Assembly (NCBI GenBank): GCA_031291325.1
Contig: JARLJG010000025.1
Location: 1 to 64,000 of the forward strand
DNA length: 64,000 bases
Direction of reading: 5' to 3'
Source: Burkholderiaceae bacterium
Lineage (GTDB): Bacteria; Pseudomonadota; Gammaproteobacteria; Burkholderiales; Burkholderiaceae_D
Shown here: positions 16,813-26,876 of the stretch, piece after piece
Numbering within the stretch: position 1 is the first letter of the stretch
How the letters are laid out: each line of letters starts with the position of its first letter
Notes under the pieces: model-generated
The model's input: the letters and a program-made list of their open reading frames with translations, nothing else
What the model was told of the DNA's origin: nothing
Database searches by the model: none
Made by a program: the position numbers and the translations under genes

Positions 16813-18183
16813 ATGTCATTTTCAAATCTCGGCCTGGCCGACGAAATTCTTCGCGCCGTTACCGAGCAAGGCTATACCACTCCGACACCGATCCAGGCCC
16901 AGGCGATTCCCGCCGTGCTGGCCGGCGGCGATTTATTGGCAGGAGCGCAAACCGGCACCGGCAAGACCGCCGGTTTCACTCTGCCTATTTTGCAGCGCTT
17001 GTCGACCGCTGCGGCAGCGCCGCGCACCACCACCGCCGCGCGCCCGATCCGCGCATTGATCTTGACGCCAACGCGCGAATTGGCCGCGCAAGTCGAAGAA
17101 AGCGTGCGCACCTACGGCAAATACCTGAAGCTGACTTCGGCAGTGATTTTCGGCGGGGTCGGCATCAACCCGCAAATCAAGCTGTTGAAGCATGGTGTCG
17201 ATATCCTGGTTGCCACGCCCGGACGCTTGCTGGACCATATGCAGCAAGGCACGGTCAACCTGAACCAGATTGAAATCCTGATCCTGGACGAAGCCGACCG
17301 CATGCTCGACATGGGCTTCATCCGCGACATCAAGCGCATCCTGGCGGTGTTGCCGAAAAAGCGCCAGAACCTGCTGTTCTCGGCGACCTTCTCGGACGAA
17401 ATCAAGGCGCTGGCCGATGGCTTGTTGAATTCGCCGGCAATGATCGAAGTGGCGCGCCGCAATTCCACCGTCGAAATCATTGCGCAAAAGGTCCATCCGG
17501 TCGACCGCGACCGCAAGCATCCGATGCTGGCGCATTTGATCAAGACCAACCAGTGGTCGCAAGTGTTGGTGTTTACCCGCACCAAGCATGGCGCCAACAA
17601 GCTGGTCGAGCAATTGGAAAAAGACGGCATTACCGGCATGGCGATCCACGGCAACAAGAGCCAGACCGCGCGCACCAAGGCGTTGTCGGAGTTCAAGGAA
17701 GGCAGCCTGCAAGTGCTGGTCGCCACCGACATCGCCGCGCGCGGCATCGATATCGACCAATTGCCGCATGTCGTCAATTACGACTTGCCGAACGTGCCGG
17801 AAGATTACGTGCATCGCATCGGCCGCACCGGCCGCGCCGGCGCCACCGGCGAAGCGGTATCGCTGGTGTGCGTGGACGAACATCAAATGCTGCGCGATAT
17901 CGAAAAGCTGATCAAGCGCGCGCTGCCGAAGGAAATCATCCCCGGCTTCGAGCCAGATCCGAATGCGCGCGCGCAACCGATCCAGCTGCGCAGCGGCAAT
18001 GTGCCTGGCCGCCGTCCGCAAGGTCGTTCCGGCAATGGCAGCAGCGGCAGCAAGCCGGCAACTGGCGGCGGCAACGCGCGCGCGCCGGGCGCACCGCGAT
18101 CCGGCGCACCGGCCAAGCCGTTCGGCGGCGCCAGCAGCGGCAAACCATCGGCGCCGCACCGTTCCGGTGGCCGTGGCCGATAA
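16813..18183 (+). CDS. rhlE: DEAD-box RNA helicase, RhlE type (456 aa)
   Basis: ATP-dependent RNA helicase acting in ribosome assembly and RNA decay. Motifs in order: [24 protein letters not shown] (Q motif), [39 protein letters not shown], the [10 protein letters not shown] region, [11 protein letters not shown] and [10 protein letters not shown]. The C-terminal tail (about 385-456) is Arg/Gly/Ser/Pro-rich and probably binds RNA non-specifically. Single gene with its own terminator. Confidence 0.93.
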   Translation: MSFSNLGLADEILRAVTEQGYTTPTPIQAQAIPAVLAGGDLLAGAQTGTGKTAGFTLPILQRLSTAAAAPRTTTAARPIRALILTPTRELAAQVEESVRTYGKYLKLTSAVIFGGVGINPQIKLLKHGVDILVATPGRLLDHMQQGTVNLNQIEILILDEADRMLDMGFIRDIKRILAVLPKKRQNLLFSATFSDEIKALADGLLNSPAMIEVARRNSTVEIIAQKVHPVDRDRKHPMLAHLIKTNQWSQVLVFTRTKHGANKLVEQLEKDGITGMAIHGNKSQTARTKALSEFKEGSLQVLVATDIAARGIDIDQLPHVVNYDLPNVPEDYVHRIGRTGRAGATGEAVSLVCVDEHQMLRDIEKLIKRALPKEIIPGFEPDPNARAQPIQLRSGNVPGRRPQGRSGNGSSGSKPATGGGNARAPGAPRSGAPAKPFGGASSGKPSAPHRSGGRGR

Positions 18184-18234
18184 GCCGAGGCTCCAGCAGT
18201 TGCGCAATGTTTGCGCATTAGCATAGCTAGTTCA

Positions 18235-18265
18235 CAGCCCGGCAAGTCGACGATTTGCCGGGCTG
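18235..18265 (+). terminator. terminator-like hairpin after rhlE
   Basis: An 11-bp perfect stem CAGCCCGGCAA/TTGCCGGGCTG is followed by a weak T-rich stretch (GTGTTATTTGATT). Confidence 0.6.
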
Positions 18266-18370
18266 AGTGTTATTTGATTCATCCGCGTCAACTCCGCGCG
18301 GCTGGCGATGCAATTATGGCAGCATGTATGCTACATTCACGCCGAGGCAGGTAGAACAAAAAGAGTCGAG

Positions 18371-21019
18371 ATGGAAAAAGAAGGAACACAAAAAATATCC
18401 CCGATGATGCAGCAATACAATGGCATCAAGGCAGAACACCCGAATACGCTGGTGTTCTATCGGATGGGCGATTTTTACGAATTGTTTTTCGACGATGCGG
18501 AAAAAGCGGCGCGGCTGTTGGGCATCACGCTCACGCATCGCGGCAACGTCAACGGCGTGCCGATCAAGATGGCGGGCGTGCCGTTCCACGCGGTCGATCA
18601 ATACCTGGCCAAGCTGGTCAAATTGGGCGAGTCGGTCGCCATCTGCGAACAGATCGGCGATCCGGCCACCAGCAAGGGGCCAGTCGAGCGCAAGGTGATG
18701 CGGGTGGTCACGCCCGGCACCCTGACCGACGCCGACCTGCTGCCGGAAAAATCGGAGCGCCCGCTGCTGGCGCTTTTCACTGTCGCGCAGCGCAAGAACG
18801 TCACGGTCGGCCTGGCCTGGCTGTCGATGGCCAGCGGCGCGTTGAAATTGATGGAATTCGTCGGCGACGCCAAGTCTTGCGACGCGCGTCTGCGGCAAGA
18901 GCTGGAGCGGCTCGCGCCGGCGGAAATCCTGGCGCCGGAAAGCCTCGACGCAGCGCTGCGCAATGCGCTGCCCGGCAAACCGACTGCGGTGCCGGATTGG
19001 CATTTCGATCTGGCGCATGGCGAAAAGGCGCTGCTCGATCAGTTGGCGGTGTCCACCCTGTCCGGCTACGGCGGCGAGGGTTTGAGCGCCTCTCTTGGCG
19101 CTGCCGGCGCGCTGCTGCGCTACGCGCAATCGACGCAAGGCAAGGGTTTGCAGCATGTGCGCGCGTTGACGGTGGAGTCGGAAAACGAATTCATCGGCCT
19201 CGACGCCGCCACCCGCCGCAACCTGGAATTGACCGAAACCCTGCGCGCGCAGAATGGCAACGACTCCGGCCCGACGCTGTTTTCGCTGCTCGACCATTGC
19301 CGCACGGCGATGGGCTCGCGCCTGCTGCGCCATTGGCTGCACCATGCGCGCCGCGATCAATCGGTAGCGCAGGCGCGGCATGCGGCCATCGGCGCGCTGT
19401 TGCGCGCGGACGCCTGCTCCGGCCTGGCCAGCACCTTGTCGGCAGTGCCTGACATCGAACGCATCACCACCCGCATCGCGCTGTTTTCGGCGCGTCCGCG
19501 CGACTTGGCGGGCATGCGCGCCGGCTTGCAGCAATTGCCGTCGCTGCGCAATTACGTTGCGATGTGCGACAAGGACGGCAATGCGCCGCTCTTGAAAACC
19601 ATGCAGGATGGTTTGGCGACGCCGCTCGAATGCCTGGATTTGATCGAGCGCGCCATTGCGCTGGAACCGGCGGCGATGGTGCGCGACGGCGGCGTGATCG
19701 CCCGCAATTTCGACGCCGAACTCGACGAGTTGCGCGCGCTGTCGGAAAACGCCGGGCAATTCCTGCTCGACCTGGAAACCCGCGAGCGCGCCCGCACCGG
19801 CATCGCCAACCTGCGCGTCGAATACAACAAGGTGCATGGTTTTTATATCGAAGTCACGCACGGCCAGACCGACAAGGTGCCGGACGACTATCGCCGTCGC
19901 CAGACCCTGAAGAATGCGGAGCGCTATATCACGCCGGAATTGAAGGCCTTTGAAGACAAGGCGCTGTCGGCGCAGGAACGCGCGCTGTCGCGCGAAAAAT
20001 ACTTGTACGAGCAGTTGCTGCAAGACTTGACCGCGCATATCGGCACGCTGCAGGAAATCGCCCGCGCGCTGGCCCAGTTGGACACGCTGGTGGCGCTGGC
20101 CGAACATGCGCAACGGCATAACTGGTGCGCGCCGCGCCTGATCGCCGAGCCGGCGATTTCGATCGAGCAAGGGCGGCATCCGGTGGTAGAAAACCATATC
20201 GAACGCTTCATCGCCAACGATTGCGACCTCAACGCCGAGCGCAAGCTGCTCTTGATAACCGGCCCCAACATGGGCGGCAAATCGACCTTCATGCGGCAAG
20301 TCGCGTTGATTACGCTGCTGGCTTACGTCGGCAGTTATGTGCCCGCTAATAGCGCCACCATCGGCCCGATCGACCGCATCTTCACCCGCATCGGCGCCGC
20401 CGACGATCTGGCCGGCGGGCGCTCGACCTTCATGGTCGAGATGACCGAATCGGCAGCCATCTTGAACGGCGCAACCGAGCAGTCGCTAGTGTTGATGGAC
20501 GAGGTCGGGCGCGGCACCTCGACCTTCGACGGCCTGGCGCTGGCGTGGGCGATTGCGCGCCAGTTGATCGACCATACCAAGAGCTTTACGCTGTTCGCTA
20601 CCCATTATTTCGAGTTGACGCAACTGCCGGACACCAATCCGAGCGCGGCCAACGTGCATCTGTCGGCGGTCGAGCACAAGGACAGCATCGTGTTCCTGCA
20701 CGCGGTGCAGCCCGGCCCGGCATCGCAAAGCTACGGCTTGCAGGTCGCGCAATTGGCGGGCGTGCCGCAGCAAGTGATCCGCGCCGCGCGCAAGCACCTG
20801 GCCGCGCTGGAAGCGCACTCGGTGCAGCCGACCCCGCAATTCGACTTGTTTGCGGCAGCCAGTTTCACGCCGCTGGAAGAGGAACCGCTTGCCGCGCGCG
20901 ACGACCAACCGGATCATGCCGAATTGCTGCAGGCGTTGGAACAACTCGACCCGGACGCCTTGACCCCGCGCGAGGCGCTGGATGCCTTATACCGACTCAA
21001 GCAGATGGCCGCCGCATGA
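18371..21019 (+). CDS. mutS: DNA mismatch repair protein MutS (882 aa)
   Basis: Mismatch-recognition ATPase. The N-terminal [32 protein letters not shown] holds the Phe-X-Glu wedge (FYE). The ATPase domain has Walker [14 protein letters not shown], then [16 protein letters not shown], the [12 protein letters not shown] Walker B region and ATHYFELT. Start placed at ATG 18371 ([13 protein letters not shown]); the upstream extension to 18308 is not family-like. The downstream exported protein gene overlaps its stop codon (ATGA). Confidence 0.96.
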   Translation: MEKEGTQKISPMMQQYNGIKAEHPNTLVFYRMGDFYELFFDDAEKAARLLGITLTHRGNVNGVPIKMAGVPFHAVDQYLAKLVKLGESVAICEQIGDPATSKGPVERKVMRVVTPGTLTDADLLPEKSERPLLALFTVAQRKNVTVGLAWLSMASGALKLMEFVGDAKSCDARLRQELERLAPAEILAPESLDAALRNALPGKPTAVPDWHFDLAHGEKALLDQLAVSTLSGYGGEGLSASLGAAGALLRYAQSTQGKGLQHVRALTVESENEFIGLDAATRRNLELTETLRAQNGNDSGPTLFSLLDHCRTAMGSRLLRHWLHHARRDQSVAQARHAAIGALLRADACSGLASTLSAVPDIERITTRIALFSARPRDLAGMRAGLQQLPSLRNYVAMCDKDGNAPLLKTMQDGLATPLECLDLIERAIALEPAAMVRDGGVIARNFDAELDELRALSENAGQFLLDLETRERARTGIANLRVEYNKVHGFYIEVTHGQTDKVPDDYRRRQTLKNAERYITPELKAFEDKALSAQERALSREKYLYEQLLQDLTAHIGTLQEIARALAQLDTLVALAEHAQRHNWCAPRLIAEPAISIEQGRHPVVENHIERFIANDCDLNAERKLLLITGPNMGGKSTFMRQVALITLLAYVGSYVPANSATIGPIDRIFTRIGAADDLAGGRSTFMVEMTESAAILNGATEQSLVLMDEVGRGTSTFDGLALAWAIARQLIDHTKSFTLFATHYFELTQLPDTNPSAANVHLSAVEHKDSIVFLHAVQPGPASQSYGLQVAQLAGVPQQVIRAARKHLAALEAHSVQPTPQFDLFAAASFTPLEEEPLAARDDQPDHAELLQALEQLDPDALTPREALDALYRLKQMAAA

Positions 21020-21954
21020 AGTCGCGGCGTTTTCGGGCATACTGGGCCATGCTGGCGGTGCTGTGCGCAACGCCGGCGGCGCAAGCCGCCGATTTCAATT
21101 TCGCGGTGATCGGCCCAACGATCGGCGCACGCAACGACCCTTCGCCCCTGGTCCAGGCGATTGCCGACAGCGATGCCGACAACGTGGCCTTCGTCATCGC
21201 CAACGGATTCAAGCGCGCCGACGAAGCATGCAGCGACCAATTGTACGAGTCCCGGCGCGACGTGCTGGGCGCGGCTAAAAATGGTTTGATCCTGTCGCTG
21301 GCGGGCGCGGATTGGAGCGAATGCAAGGATGCCGGCGGCCACTCGGCGGCGGTGGAACGCTTGAGCCGGGTGCGCGAACTGTTTTACGTCGACGAGCTTT
21401 CCTTCGGCGCGAGCAAGATTCCATTGATACGCCAATCCAACGCGGTCAAGTACCGCAGCTACGCGGAAAACGCGCGTTGGGAAGTCGACAGCATCTTGTT
21501 CGCCACAGTCAACCTGCCGGCGATGAATAATCATTACCGGATGGAAGCCGGACGCAATAGCGAATTCGAGGACCGCCTGATCGCCACCCGCGATTGGTTG
21601 CAGCGCGCTTTTGCCATCGCCGCGCGCAAGAAAATGTCGGCGCTGGTCCTGATCTGCGATGGCGATCCGTTGCAAAAGCCTGGTGCGCAGCGTGTGCTCG
21701 ACGCCAACGCAAAACGCGATGGCTTCGCCGAAGTTCGCCAACAACTAACTACCTTGGCCAGCAAATTCGCCGGCAAGGTATTGATCGTCCACAATCGGCA
21801 AGAAGGTGGCAGCGCCCGAACGAGCGCGAGCGCAATCGCCTGGCACGGCAATGTCGGCGAGTTGGAAGTCGGCGCAGAGTGGGTAAAAATCGGCGTCAAG
21901 GAGGGTAGCCAGGCGCGTTTCGTCGCCGCGCGCGGCGGCACGTCCGCCAACTAA
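21016..21954 (+). CDS. exported protein of unknown function, coupled to mutS (312 aa)
   Basis: Begins with a Sec signal peptide ([23 protein letters not shown], probable cleavage after AQA, about residue 24). The mature part has alternating beta-strand/helix segments, e.g. [69 protein letters not shown] and KVLIVHNRQ. These resemble the order of strands in calcineurin-like phosphoesterases, but the metal-binding Asp/His/Asn motifs (DxH, GDxxD, GNHD) are not evident. Its ATG overlaps the mutS stop, so translation is probably coupled. Function unknown; periplasmic location inferred. Confidence 0.75.
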   Translation: MKSRRFRAYWAMLAVLCATPAAQAADFNFAVIGPTIGARNDPSPLVQAIADSDADNVAFVIANGFKRADEACSDQLYESRRDVLGAAKNGLILSLAGADWSECKDAGGHSAAVERLSRVRELFYVDELSFGASKIPLIRQSNAVKYRSYAENARWEVDSILFATVNLPAMNNHYRMEAGRNSEFEDRLIATRDWLQRAFAIAARKKMSALVLICDGDPLQKPGAQRVLDANAKRDGFAEVRQQLTTLASKFAGKVLIVHNRQEGGSARTSASAIAWHGNVGELEVGAEWVKIGVKEGSQARFVAARGGTSAN

Positions 21955-22021
21955 CGCTGGCTACATGGACGCAGCCCTCGCAAGGCAGACCTTGCGTCTA
22001 CCTCGCGTTTCTTCGGCAATC

Positions 22022-22561
22022 TCAGTGCAACGGATGCAAACTGTAGTGATCGCCTTCTTCGTCGTCGAGATCGTCGTGATGATGACCGTGCGCGCCGTGC
22101 ACATGCTGATGCGCGACTTCCTCGTCGGAAGCGGCCCGCACTTCCACCACGTTCAGATTGAAACGCAGCGCCATGCCGGCCAACGGATGGTTGCCATCCA
22201 ACACCACCTTGTCGTCGGCAATATCGGTGACGGTAAAAATCAGGGATTCTTCGCCTTCTTCGCCGCCATCCGGCATGCCTTCGAATTGCATGCCGACTTC
22301 CAGCGGCGTCGGCAAACGATTGCGCGGCTCCACCTTGACCAGATTGGCATCGTATTCGCCGAACGCATCTTCCGGCTCGACATGCAGCAGGATTTCAAAG
22401 CCGGCGGCCTGGCCATCGAGCGCTTCTTCGATCTTCGGCAAGGTGTTTTCATAGCCGCCATGCAGGTAAACCATCGGCTCGCTGCTCTCCTCGATCAGAT
22501 TGCCTTGAGCATCTGATAACTTGTAGCGCACAGTCACTACCGTGTTTTTGGCAATCTTCAT
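22022..22561 (-). CDS. slyD: FKBP-type peptidyl-prolyl isomerase SlyD (179 aa)
   Basis: Cytosolic prolyl isomerase and chaperone with a metal-binding tail. The FKBP core starts VVTVRYKLSDAQGNLIEESSEPMVYLHGGYENTLPKIEEALDGQ. The IF (insert-in-flap) chaperone domain follows, with PEDAFGEYDANLVKVEPRN. The C-terminus is His/Asp-rich (HQHVHGAHGHHHDDLDDEEGDHYSLHPLH), fit for Ni or Zn. ATG at 22561 has AAAGGA upstream; a nearer in-frame ATG at 22576 is unlikely. The same frame stays open far upstream (to 23632) only as a shadow of the next gene. Confidence 0.95.
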   Translation of the reverse strand: MKIAKNTVVTVRYKLSDAQGNLIEESSEPMVYLHGGYENTLPKIEEALDGQAAGFEILLHVEPEDAFGEYDANLVKVEPRNRLPTPLEVGMQFEGMPDGGEEGEESLIFTVTDIADDKVVLDGNHPLAGMALRFNLNVVEVRAASDEEVAHQHVHGAHGHHHDDLDDEEGDHYSLHPLH

Positions 22562-22678
22562 CGTGAGTCCTTTCATTTGATTTGACGGATTATACCCGTC
22601 GGCCAAACAGTTTGCGGCGCGCGGCGGCGAATCTCCTTGCAAAAGATCGCCGCCACTATTGGAGTCTATAATACGCGC

Positions 22679-23800
22679 ATGAAAAAACTCACTCTTTTGG
22701 GCGATTTGACGCCCGCGCAATTCCTGAGCGAATACTGGCACAAGAAACCGCTGCTGATCCGCCAGGCGATTCCCGACTTCAAGCCGCTGTTGTCGGCTGA
22801 GGCGCTTTTTGAGATGGCTGCCGACGAAGACGTCGAATCGCGCTTGGTCACGCATTTTGAGCGCAAATGGCAAATGCAAAGCGGTCCGTTGGCGCAATTG
22901 CCGGCCCGCAGCCAGCGCGAATGGACGCTGCTGGTGCAAGGCGTGAACTTGCATGACGATGCCGCCGATGCGCTTTTGCGCACCTTCAATTTCCTGCCGG
23001 ACGCCCGTCTCGACGATTTGATGATTAGTTATGCGACCGATGGCGGCGGCGTCGGCCCGCATTTCGACTCGTACGACGTGTTCCTGCTGCAAGCGCACGG
23101 TCAACGGCGCTGGCGCTTCGGCGCGCAAAAAGATCTGAGCCTGGTCGACGGCGTGCCGCTGAAAATCCTGCGCAACTTCGAGCCGCAACAGGAGTTTGTG
23201 CTGAACCCCGGCGACATGCTGTATTTGCCGCCGCATATCGCGCACGACGGCGTGGCCGAGGGCGAATGCATGACCTATTCGGTCGGCTTCCGCGCGCCGG
23301 CCTACCAGGAATTGGCAGAAGCCTTCTTGCAATTCATGGCCGACTCGGTCGACCTGCCCGGCCGCTATGCCGACCCCGAGCTGGAACCCTGCAAGCACCC
23401 GGCCGAAATCAGCCGCGCCATGCTGGCCCAGGTCGCGCACGAAATCGACAAGGTGCGCTTCACCGAAGACGATATCGCCATTTTTCTCGGCAGCTATCTG
23501 TCCGAACCGAAGGCGCGCACCGTCTTCACGCCGCCGCAGCGACCATTGCCGCCGGGGCGCTTTGCGCAAAGCGCCGCCAAACGCGGCGTGGCACTGTCGC
23601 GCAAGACGCAAATGCTCTATCGCGGCAAGCACGTTTTTATCAACGGCGAATCGTTTAGCGCAGGGCGCGCCGACAAAACTGCCTTATGCCTGCTGGCAGA
23701 TACCCGCAAACTGGACGGACCGAGCGCCGCGCAGGCATCGCCAGACGTGCAGGACGCTTTGTACAATTGGTATCAGGACGGTTGGCTGAACTTGGTCTGA
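22679..23800 (+). CDS. roxA: cupin/JmjC 2-oxoglutarate oxygenase, ribosomal protein L16 Arg hydroxylase (373 aa)
   Basis: YcfD/RoxA-type ribosomal oxygenase, which hydroxylates an arginine of ribosomal protein L16. The iron ligands are visible as H128 and D130 in PHFDSYD and H189 in PPHIAHDG, very close to the E. coli positions. The N-terminus MKKLTLLGDLTPAQFLSEYWHKKPLLIRQA is typical, and a winged C-terminal domain completes the normal length. Divergent from slyD. The ribosome site is distant (GGAG about 14 bases away), so initiation may be weak. Confidence 0.9.
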   Translation: MKKLTLLGDLTPAQFLSEYWHKKPLLIRQAIPDFKPLLSAEALFEMAADEDVESRLVTHFERKWQMQSGPLAQLPARSQREWTLLVQGVNLHDDAADALLRTFNFLPDARLDDLMISYATDGGGVGPHFDSYDVFLLQAHGQRRWRFGAQKDLSLVDGVPLKILRNFEPQQEFVLNPGDMLYLPPHIAHDGVAEGECMTYSVGFRAPAYQELAEAFLQFMADSVDLPGRYADPELEPCKHPAEISRAMLAQVAHEIDKVRFTEDDIAIFLGSYLSEPKARTVFTPPQRPLPPGRFAQSAAKRGVALSRKTQMLYRGKHVFINGESFSAGRADKTALCLLADTRKLDGPSAAQASPDVQDALYNWYQDGWLNLV

Positions 23801-24239
23801 GCGGACGATAGCGCAACAGCTGAAAAGCCGGCATCAGATGTCAAATTGCATGGAATCGACTGTCAAATGCGTAGTGATTTGCGGCAACGACAGCTGCCGC
23901 TTGGCCCTTGCGTACGGTTCTTCCTGCACTTGGGTAAAACCAGCCGCCAGTGGACCGGATTGCGATAAAAATTTCAGGCGCATAAATTTAAATTCGGGCA
24001 AAAATTCGCCAAAACACGAATTTTTTGTCCGAAAACCTGTAATTGCCTTGCATTTTTACTTACCTAAAAGCAAATGCTTTGCGCAAAAAACTAAAAAAGC
24101 CGCTATAATCGCGACCTAGGAAGCTTTCGTTCTGTGGCATCGCACCAAATTGGTCGGGACACTTGCGAAGACGCCCTATCGAGCGATAATTACCGGTAAT
24201 TATTCATCGCGAAACTTTTTACAAATTGAAGGAAAATTC
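23801..24239. other. 439-base gap without a gene; promoter of the lipoprotein gene
   Basis: The open frame at 23838-24119 has no family features or ribosome site and is not supported. The gap is AT-rich for this genome and ends in a strong -10 TATAAT at 24104-24109, with only a loose -35 (TTGCGC at 24079-24084, spacer 19). Predicted start near 24116, giving a leader of about 125 bases before the ATG at 24240. Confidence 0.5.
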
Positions 24240-24497
24240 ATGAAAAAAACATTGTTGATCGCTTCCCTGTTGGCAGTTGCTCTGGCCGCTTGCTCCAAAC
24301 CACAAGAAGCACCAGCACCTGCACCAGCTCCAGTCGCTGCACCTGCTCCGACACCAGCACCTGCTCCTGCTGCTGACGCTGCTGCTCCTGCTGCCGCTCC
24401 TGCTGCTTCGGCACCAGGCGCTTCGGCTCCTGCTGCTTCGGCACCTGCTGCATCGACACCAGCTCCTGCAGCTGCTGCTCCTGCTGCTTCCAAGTAA
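24240..24497 (+). CDS. small Ala/Pro-rich lipoprotein (85 aa)
   Basis: Signal peptide of type II: MKKTLLIASLLAVALAAC with lipobox LAAC and the acylated Cys at residue 18. The mature part starts SKPQEAPAPAPAP and consists almost wholly of Ala, Pro and Ser repeats ending PAASK, predicted unfolded and extended. The terminal Lys recalls the Lys by which Lpp attaches to peptidoglycan, but that is speculation. A strong -10 and a perfect terminator suggest high expression. Family unknown; perhaps a cell-envelope spacer. Confidence 0.8.
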   Translation: MKKTLLIASLLAVALAACSKPQEAPAPAPAPVAAPAPTPAPAPAADAAAPAAAPAASAPGASAPAASAPAASTPAPAAAAPAASK

Positions 24498-24513
24498 TCA
24501 GCGATTGCTTGTT

Positions 24514-24543
24514 AAAAAGCCGGCCTTTTGGCCGGCTTTTTTG
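24514..24543 (+). terminator. rho-independent terminator of the lipoprotein gene
   Basis: Stem AAGCCGGCC/GGCCGGCTT with a four-base loop and a TTTTTT tract; the gene and its terminator form a compact monocistron. Confidence 0.92.
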
Positions 24544-24573
24544 TTTTATCAGAAGTGTCCAACGATCAGCGCG

Positions 24574-25926
24574 TCAGGTATTCGCTGTATCGGCCACCGA
24601 TTCCAGCTCTTTTGCGTGCGGTTTATACAAAGCCGGGGAATGCGCGATCACCTCGTCCACCAAGTCACCCTTCAAGATCAAGCTTGAGCGCTCGCCATCG
24701 CCCAGGGTAAACACGCCGCGTCCGTTGGAATAGACGATGTCCCCTTCCGGCGTAATGAAGTAGGACAGCACATTGCATGCGAGCACCCGCTCGTCGCCCT
24801 GCCGCGACCGCTGAATCAATTGCCAGGATCTGGGAACCAGCGATGGCACGCCATTGACGGCGGCTTCGCGGCGCAACGCTTTTTCCGCATCGATGCGCTT
24901 CCCTTTGAGCATAATCTGCTTGAGGTCGGCTTGCACGGCGGAGCCGGAGGCGCTGGTCAACGGTTTGCGCGAGTACATCATCGAGAAAAAATTCAGATAA
25001 TGGAATACTGCGCGCAGCAATCGAAATGGAAATAGCAAAGTATCCAGGATTAAATTGCCAGTCTGGTATCTCGGCGGCTCGTACGGACGTCGAATGAAGT
25101 ACAAATGCCCTTGCGGGCAAAGGCGCGGCTGCAGGTAGTCGAAATTGGAGTCTTCCAGCACCGGCGTAATGCTGCCGGAATTCAGGTCCAGCCGCTGGAT
25201 GGTCGCATTGCCTTGTGCCACGATATAACCGGCCTCGTTGCGGGCAAGACCGGCGGACTGGAAGAATATCTCCTTCCCATCCGCCGAAACCCAGGTCGGC
25301 GCGGAATCAAAGGTGTCGCCCCCGGTCAATTCGCGAAATTGGTTGCCGTCGCAATCGAGCATCGCGATATTGGAGACGCCATTTTTCGAGCGTGAGGAAC
25401 AGAGTATTTTGCCGCTGACCTGATCCAGATTCAAATCGGCCAGATTCAGGTTTTGCTTGTGCAGCAGTCTTTTTTCTTTCTGATCCGTCAAATCATAGGC
25501 GAACAAGCCGCCCATGCTCTCGTCCTTGAGAAAATACAGGATCGAGTTTCGATAGAATTGCGCCGAGGTCGCGACTATATTTGCGCCATCGGAATCGAAT
25601 TGCCGGACGTTGCCACCCGCTGCAATGCCGAAACTGGTATTTTGTTTCCAGGCATTGCGCTCCTTGCTCTTTTCCAGCCGATCGGAGACCTCTTGGATAT
25701 AGGGGCTTTGCAGTTGCCGCACCTCGCCATGCTCGGCGCTGTAAAACAATTTTCCGCCGGAGATAAACGCCACTTGCAATCCCGCTCCGGCATCGCCGAA
25801 ATTTTTGACGACCGGCGAATCGCTACGTTTTCCGGTCTCGCCAGCGGCGCTCTGGCGCGGCTGTAACAATAGGTTGACCAGGAATCCCAGCGCCAACAGA
25901 AGCAAAACAATAATCACTACATGCAC
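24574..25926 (-). CDS. membrane-anchored beta-propeller-like protein, unknown function (450 aa)
   Basis: One N-terminal membrane segment (HVVIIVLLLLALGFLVNLLL) anchors a large domain outside the membrane or in the cytoplasm. The body contains repeats of the TolB/WD40-like kind, for example KNGVSNIAMLDCDGNQFRELTGGDTFDSAPTWVSADGKEIFFQS and EDSNFDYLQPRLCPQGHLYFIRRP. A loop at about 290-330 is hydrophobic (LDTLLFPFRLLRAVFHYLNFF) and may touch the membrane. It is followed by a basic helix and a last pair of propeller strands (LSYFITPEGDIVYSNGRGVFTLG). No Pal-interacting context is present; function unknown. No operon partner is evident. Confidence 0.7.
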   Translation of the reverse strand: MHVVIIVLLLLALGFLVNLLLQPRQSAAGETGKRSDSPVVKNFGDAGAGLQVAFISGGKLFYSAEHGEVRQLQSPYIQEVSDRLEKSKERNAWKQNTSFGIAAGGNVRQFDSDGANIVATSAQFYRNSILYFLKDESMGGLFAYDLTDQKEKRLLHKQNLNLADLNLDQVSGKILCSSRSKNGVSNIAMLDCDGNQFRELTGGDTFDSAPTWVSADGKEIFFQSAGLARNEAGYIVAQGNATIQRLDLNSGSITPVLEDSNFDYLQPRLCPQGHLYFIRRPYEPPRYQTGNLILDTLLFPFRLLRAVFHYLNFFSMMYSRKPLTSASGSAVQADLKQIMLKGKRIDAEKALRREAAVNGVPSLVPRSWQLIQRSRQGDERVLACNVLSYFITPEGDIVYSNGRGVFTLGDGERSSLILKGDLVDEVIAHSPALYKPHAKELESVADTANT

Positions 25927-26063
25927 CGGATATCCCCCTCGAATTTGCTTTCCCCGCCGACGATAGGCGAGAACGGTGGATCTATGCTGACATGGAATAA
26001 TTGAAATAGCAATGTTCGGTCAAGCTTGATATATCCGCTTGCCACATATGCTCACTACATGCG

Positions 26064-26843
26064 TCAGCTCCTCACTTCCAGCCAGTCAAAACCTTGCTCC
26101 TGACAAGCCATATGCAACGCGACCCGCGTGTTGTCGAGCACCTCTGACAACGCGGCATACGCCAGCGCCGGCGTATTATTTTGCTGGCTTAGATGCGCGC
26201 CGATGACGGTGGTTAATCGGCTTTTGTCGATGGCGGCCAGGATCTCGGCGCTGGCCTGGTTGGACAAGTGGCCGAATGGCCCGCCGATGCGCCGTTTGAG
26301 CGACGGCGGATAAGTCGATTGCGCCAACATGCGCGGATCGTGGTTACATTCGAGCACCAGCGCATCGCAAGCGCCGAGCGCGTCGATCAAATGCGGCGTC
26401 GGCTGGCCGGCGTCGGTCAGCACGCCCAGCTTGGACGCACCGTCGCCGATTGCGTATTGCAGCGGCTCGCGCGCGTCGTGCGGCACCGTATAGGGGAAAA
26501 ATTCGAGATCGCCGATGCCGATGCGTTCGCCGTCGCGGCAAAAATGCACATCGACGCCGTCCGAGTGCGCCTGCACCGCCTGGAAAGTGCCATAGCTCAT
26601 CCAGACCGGTATCCGGTGACGGCGCGCAAATTTGAACACGCCACCGACGTGGTCTTGATGCTCGTGGGTGACGACGATTGCGGCGATGTTGGCTGCGGCA
26701 ACCGCCAGGCGCGCCAAACGGCGCTCCGCCTCGCGCAAGCCGAAGCCGCAATCGAGCATGACCGTGCTGGCGGTCACGCCCGAAGCGGCGGAAATCAACA
26801 GGGCGTTGCCTTCGCTACCGCTCCCCAAGGACGCAAATTTCAC
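26064..26843 (-). CDS. MBL-fold metallohydrolase, YycJ/WalJ-like (259 aa)
   Basis: Metallo-beta-lactamase fold with KFASLGSGSEGNALLI at the N-terminus, THEHQDHVGGV (HxHxDH) at about 59-69, VLTDAGQ and LECNHD, and a final GAHLSQQNNTP. It resembles the YycJ/WalJ group of predicted nucleases or phosphodiesterases. Third gene of the dapA-bamC-MBL arrangement common in betaproteobacteria; 33 bases separate it from bamC. Confidence 0.88.
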   Translation of the reverse strand: MKFASLGSGSEGNALLISAASGVTASTVMLDCGFGLREAERRLARLAVAAANIAAIVVTHEHQDHVGGVFKFARRHRIPVWMSYGTFQAVQAHSDGVDVHFCRDGERIGIGDLEFFPYTVPHDAREPLQYAIGDGASKLGVLTDAGQPTPHLIDALGACDALVLECNHDPRMLAQSTYPPSLKRRIGGPFGHLSNQASAEILAAIDKSRLTTVIGAHLSQQNNTPALAYAALSEVLDNTRVALHMACQEQGFDWLEVRS

Positions 26844-26876
26844 AATCCGTTTCCGCAGGGCGGAGCGTCGGCCGCC

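Noticed and set aside
18314-20299. 661-codon open frame antisense to mutS
   Set aside because: Shadow of the codon bias of mutS: no family features, Arg/Gln/Ala-rich composition, and no ribosome site.
22562-23632. Long N-terminal extension of slyD reading to 23632
   Set aside because: Runs antisense through the whole ribosomal oxygenase gene; SlyD has a good start with AAAGGA at 22561.
23838-24119. 93-codon open frame in the gap before the lipoprotein gene
   Set aside because: No ribosome site or family features; overlaps the strong promoter of the next gene.
24277-24490. Tandem GCTCCTGCTGCT-like repeat as a possible satellite or CRISPR-like array
   Set aside because: It is the codon repeat of the Ala/Pro-rich lipoprotein; unit length is irregular and the frame is open.
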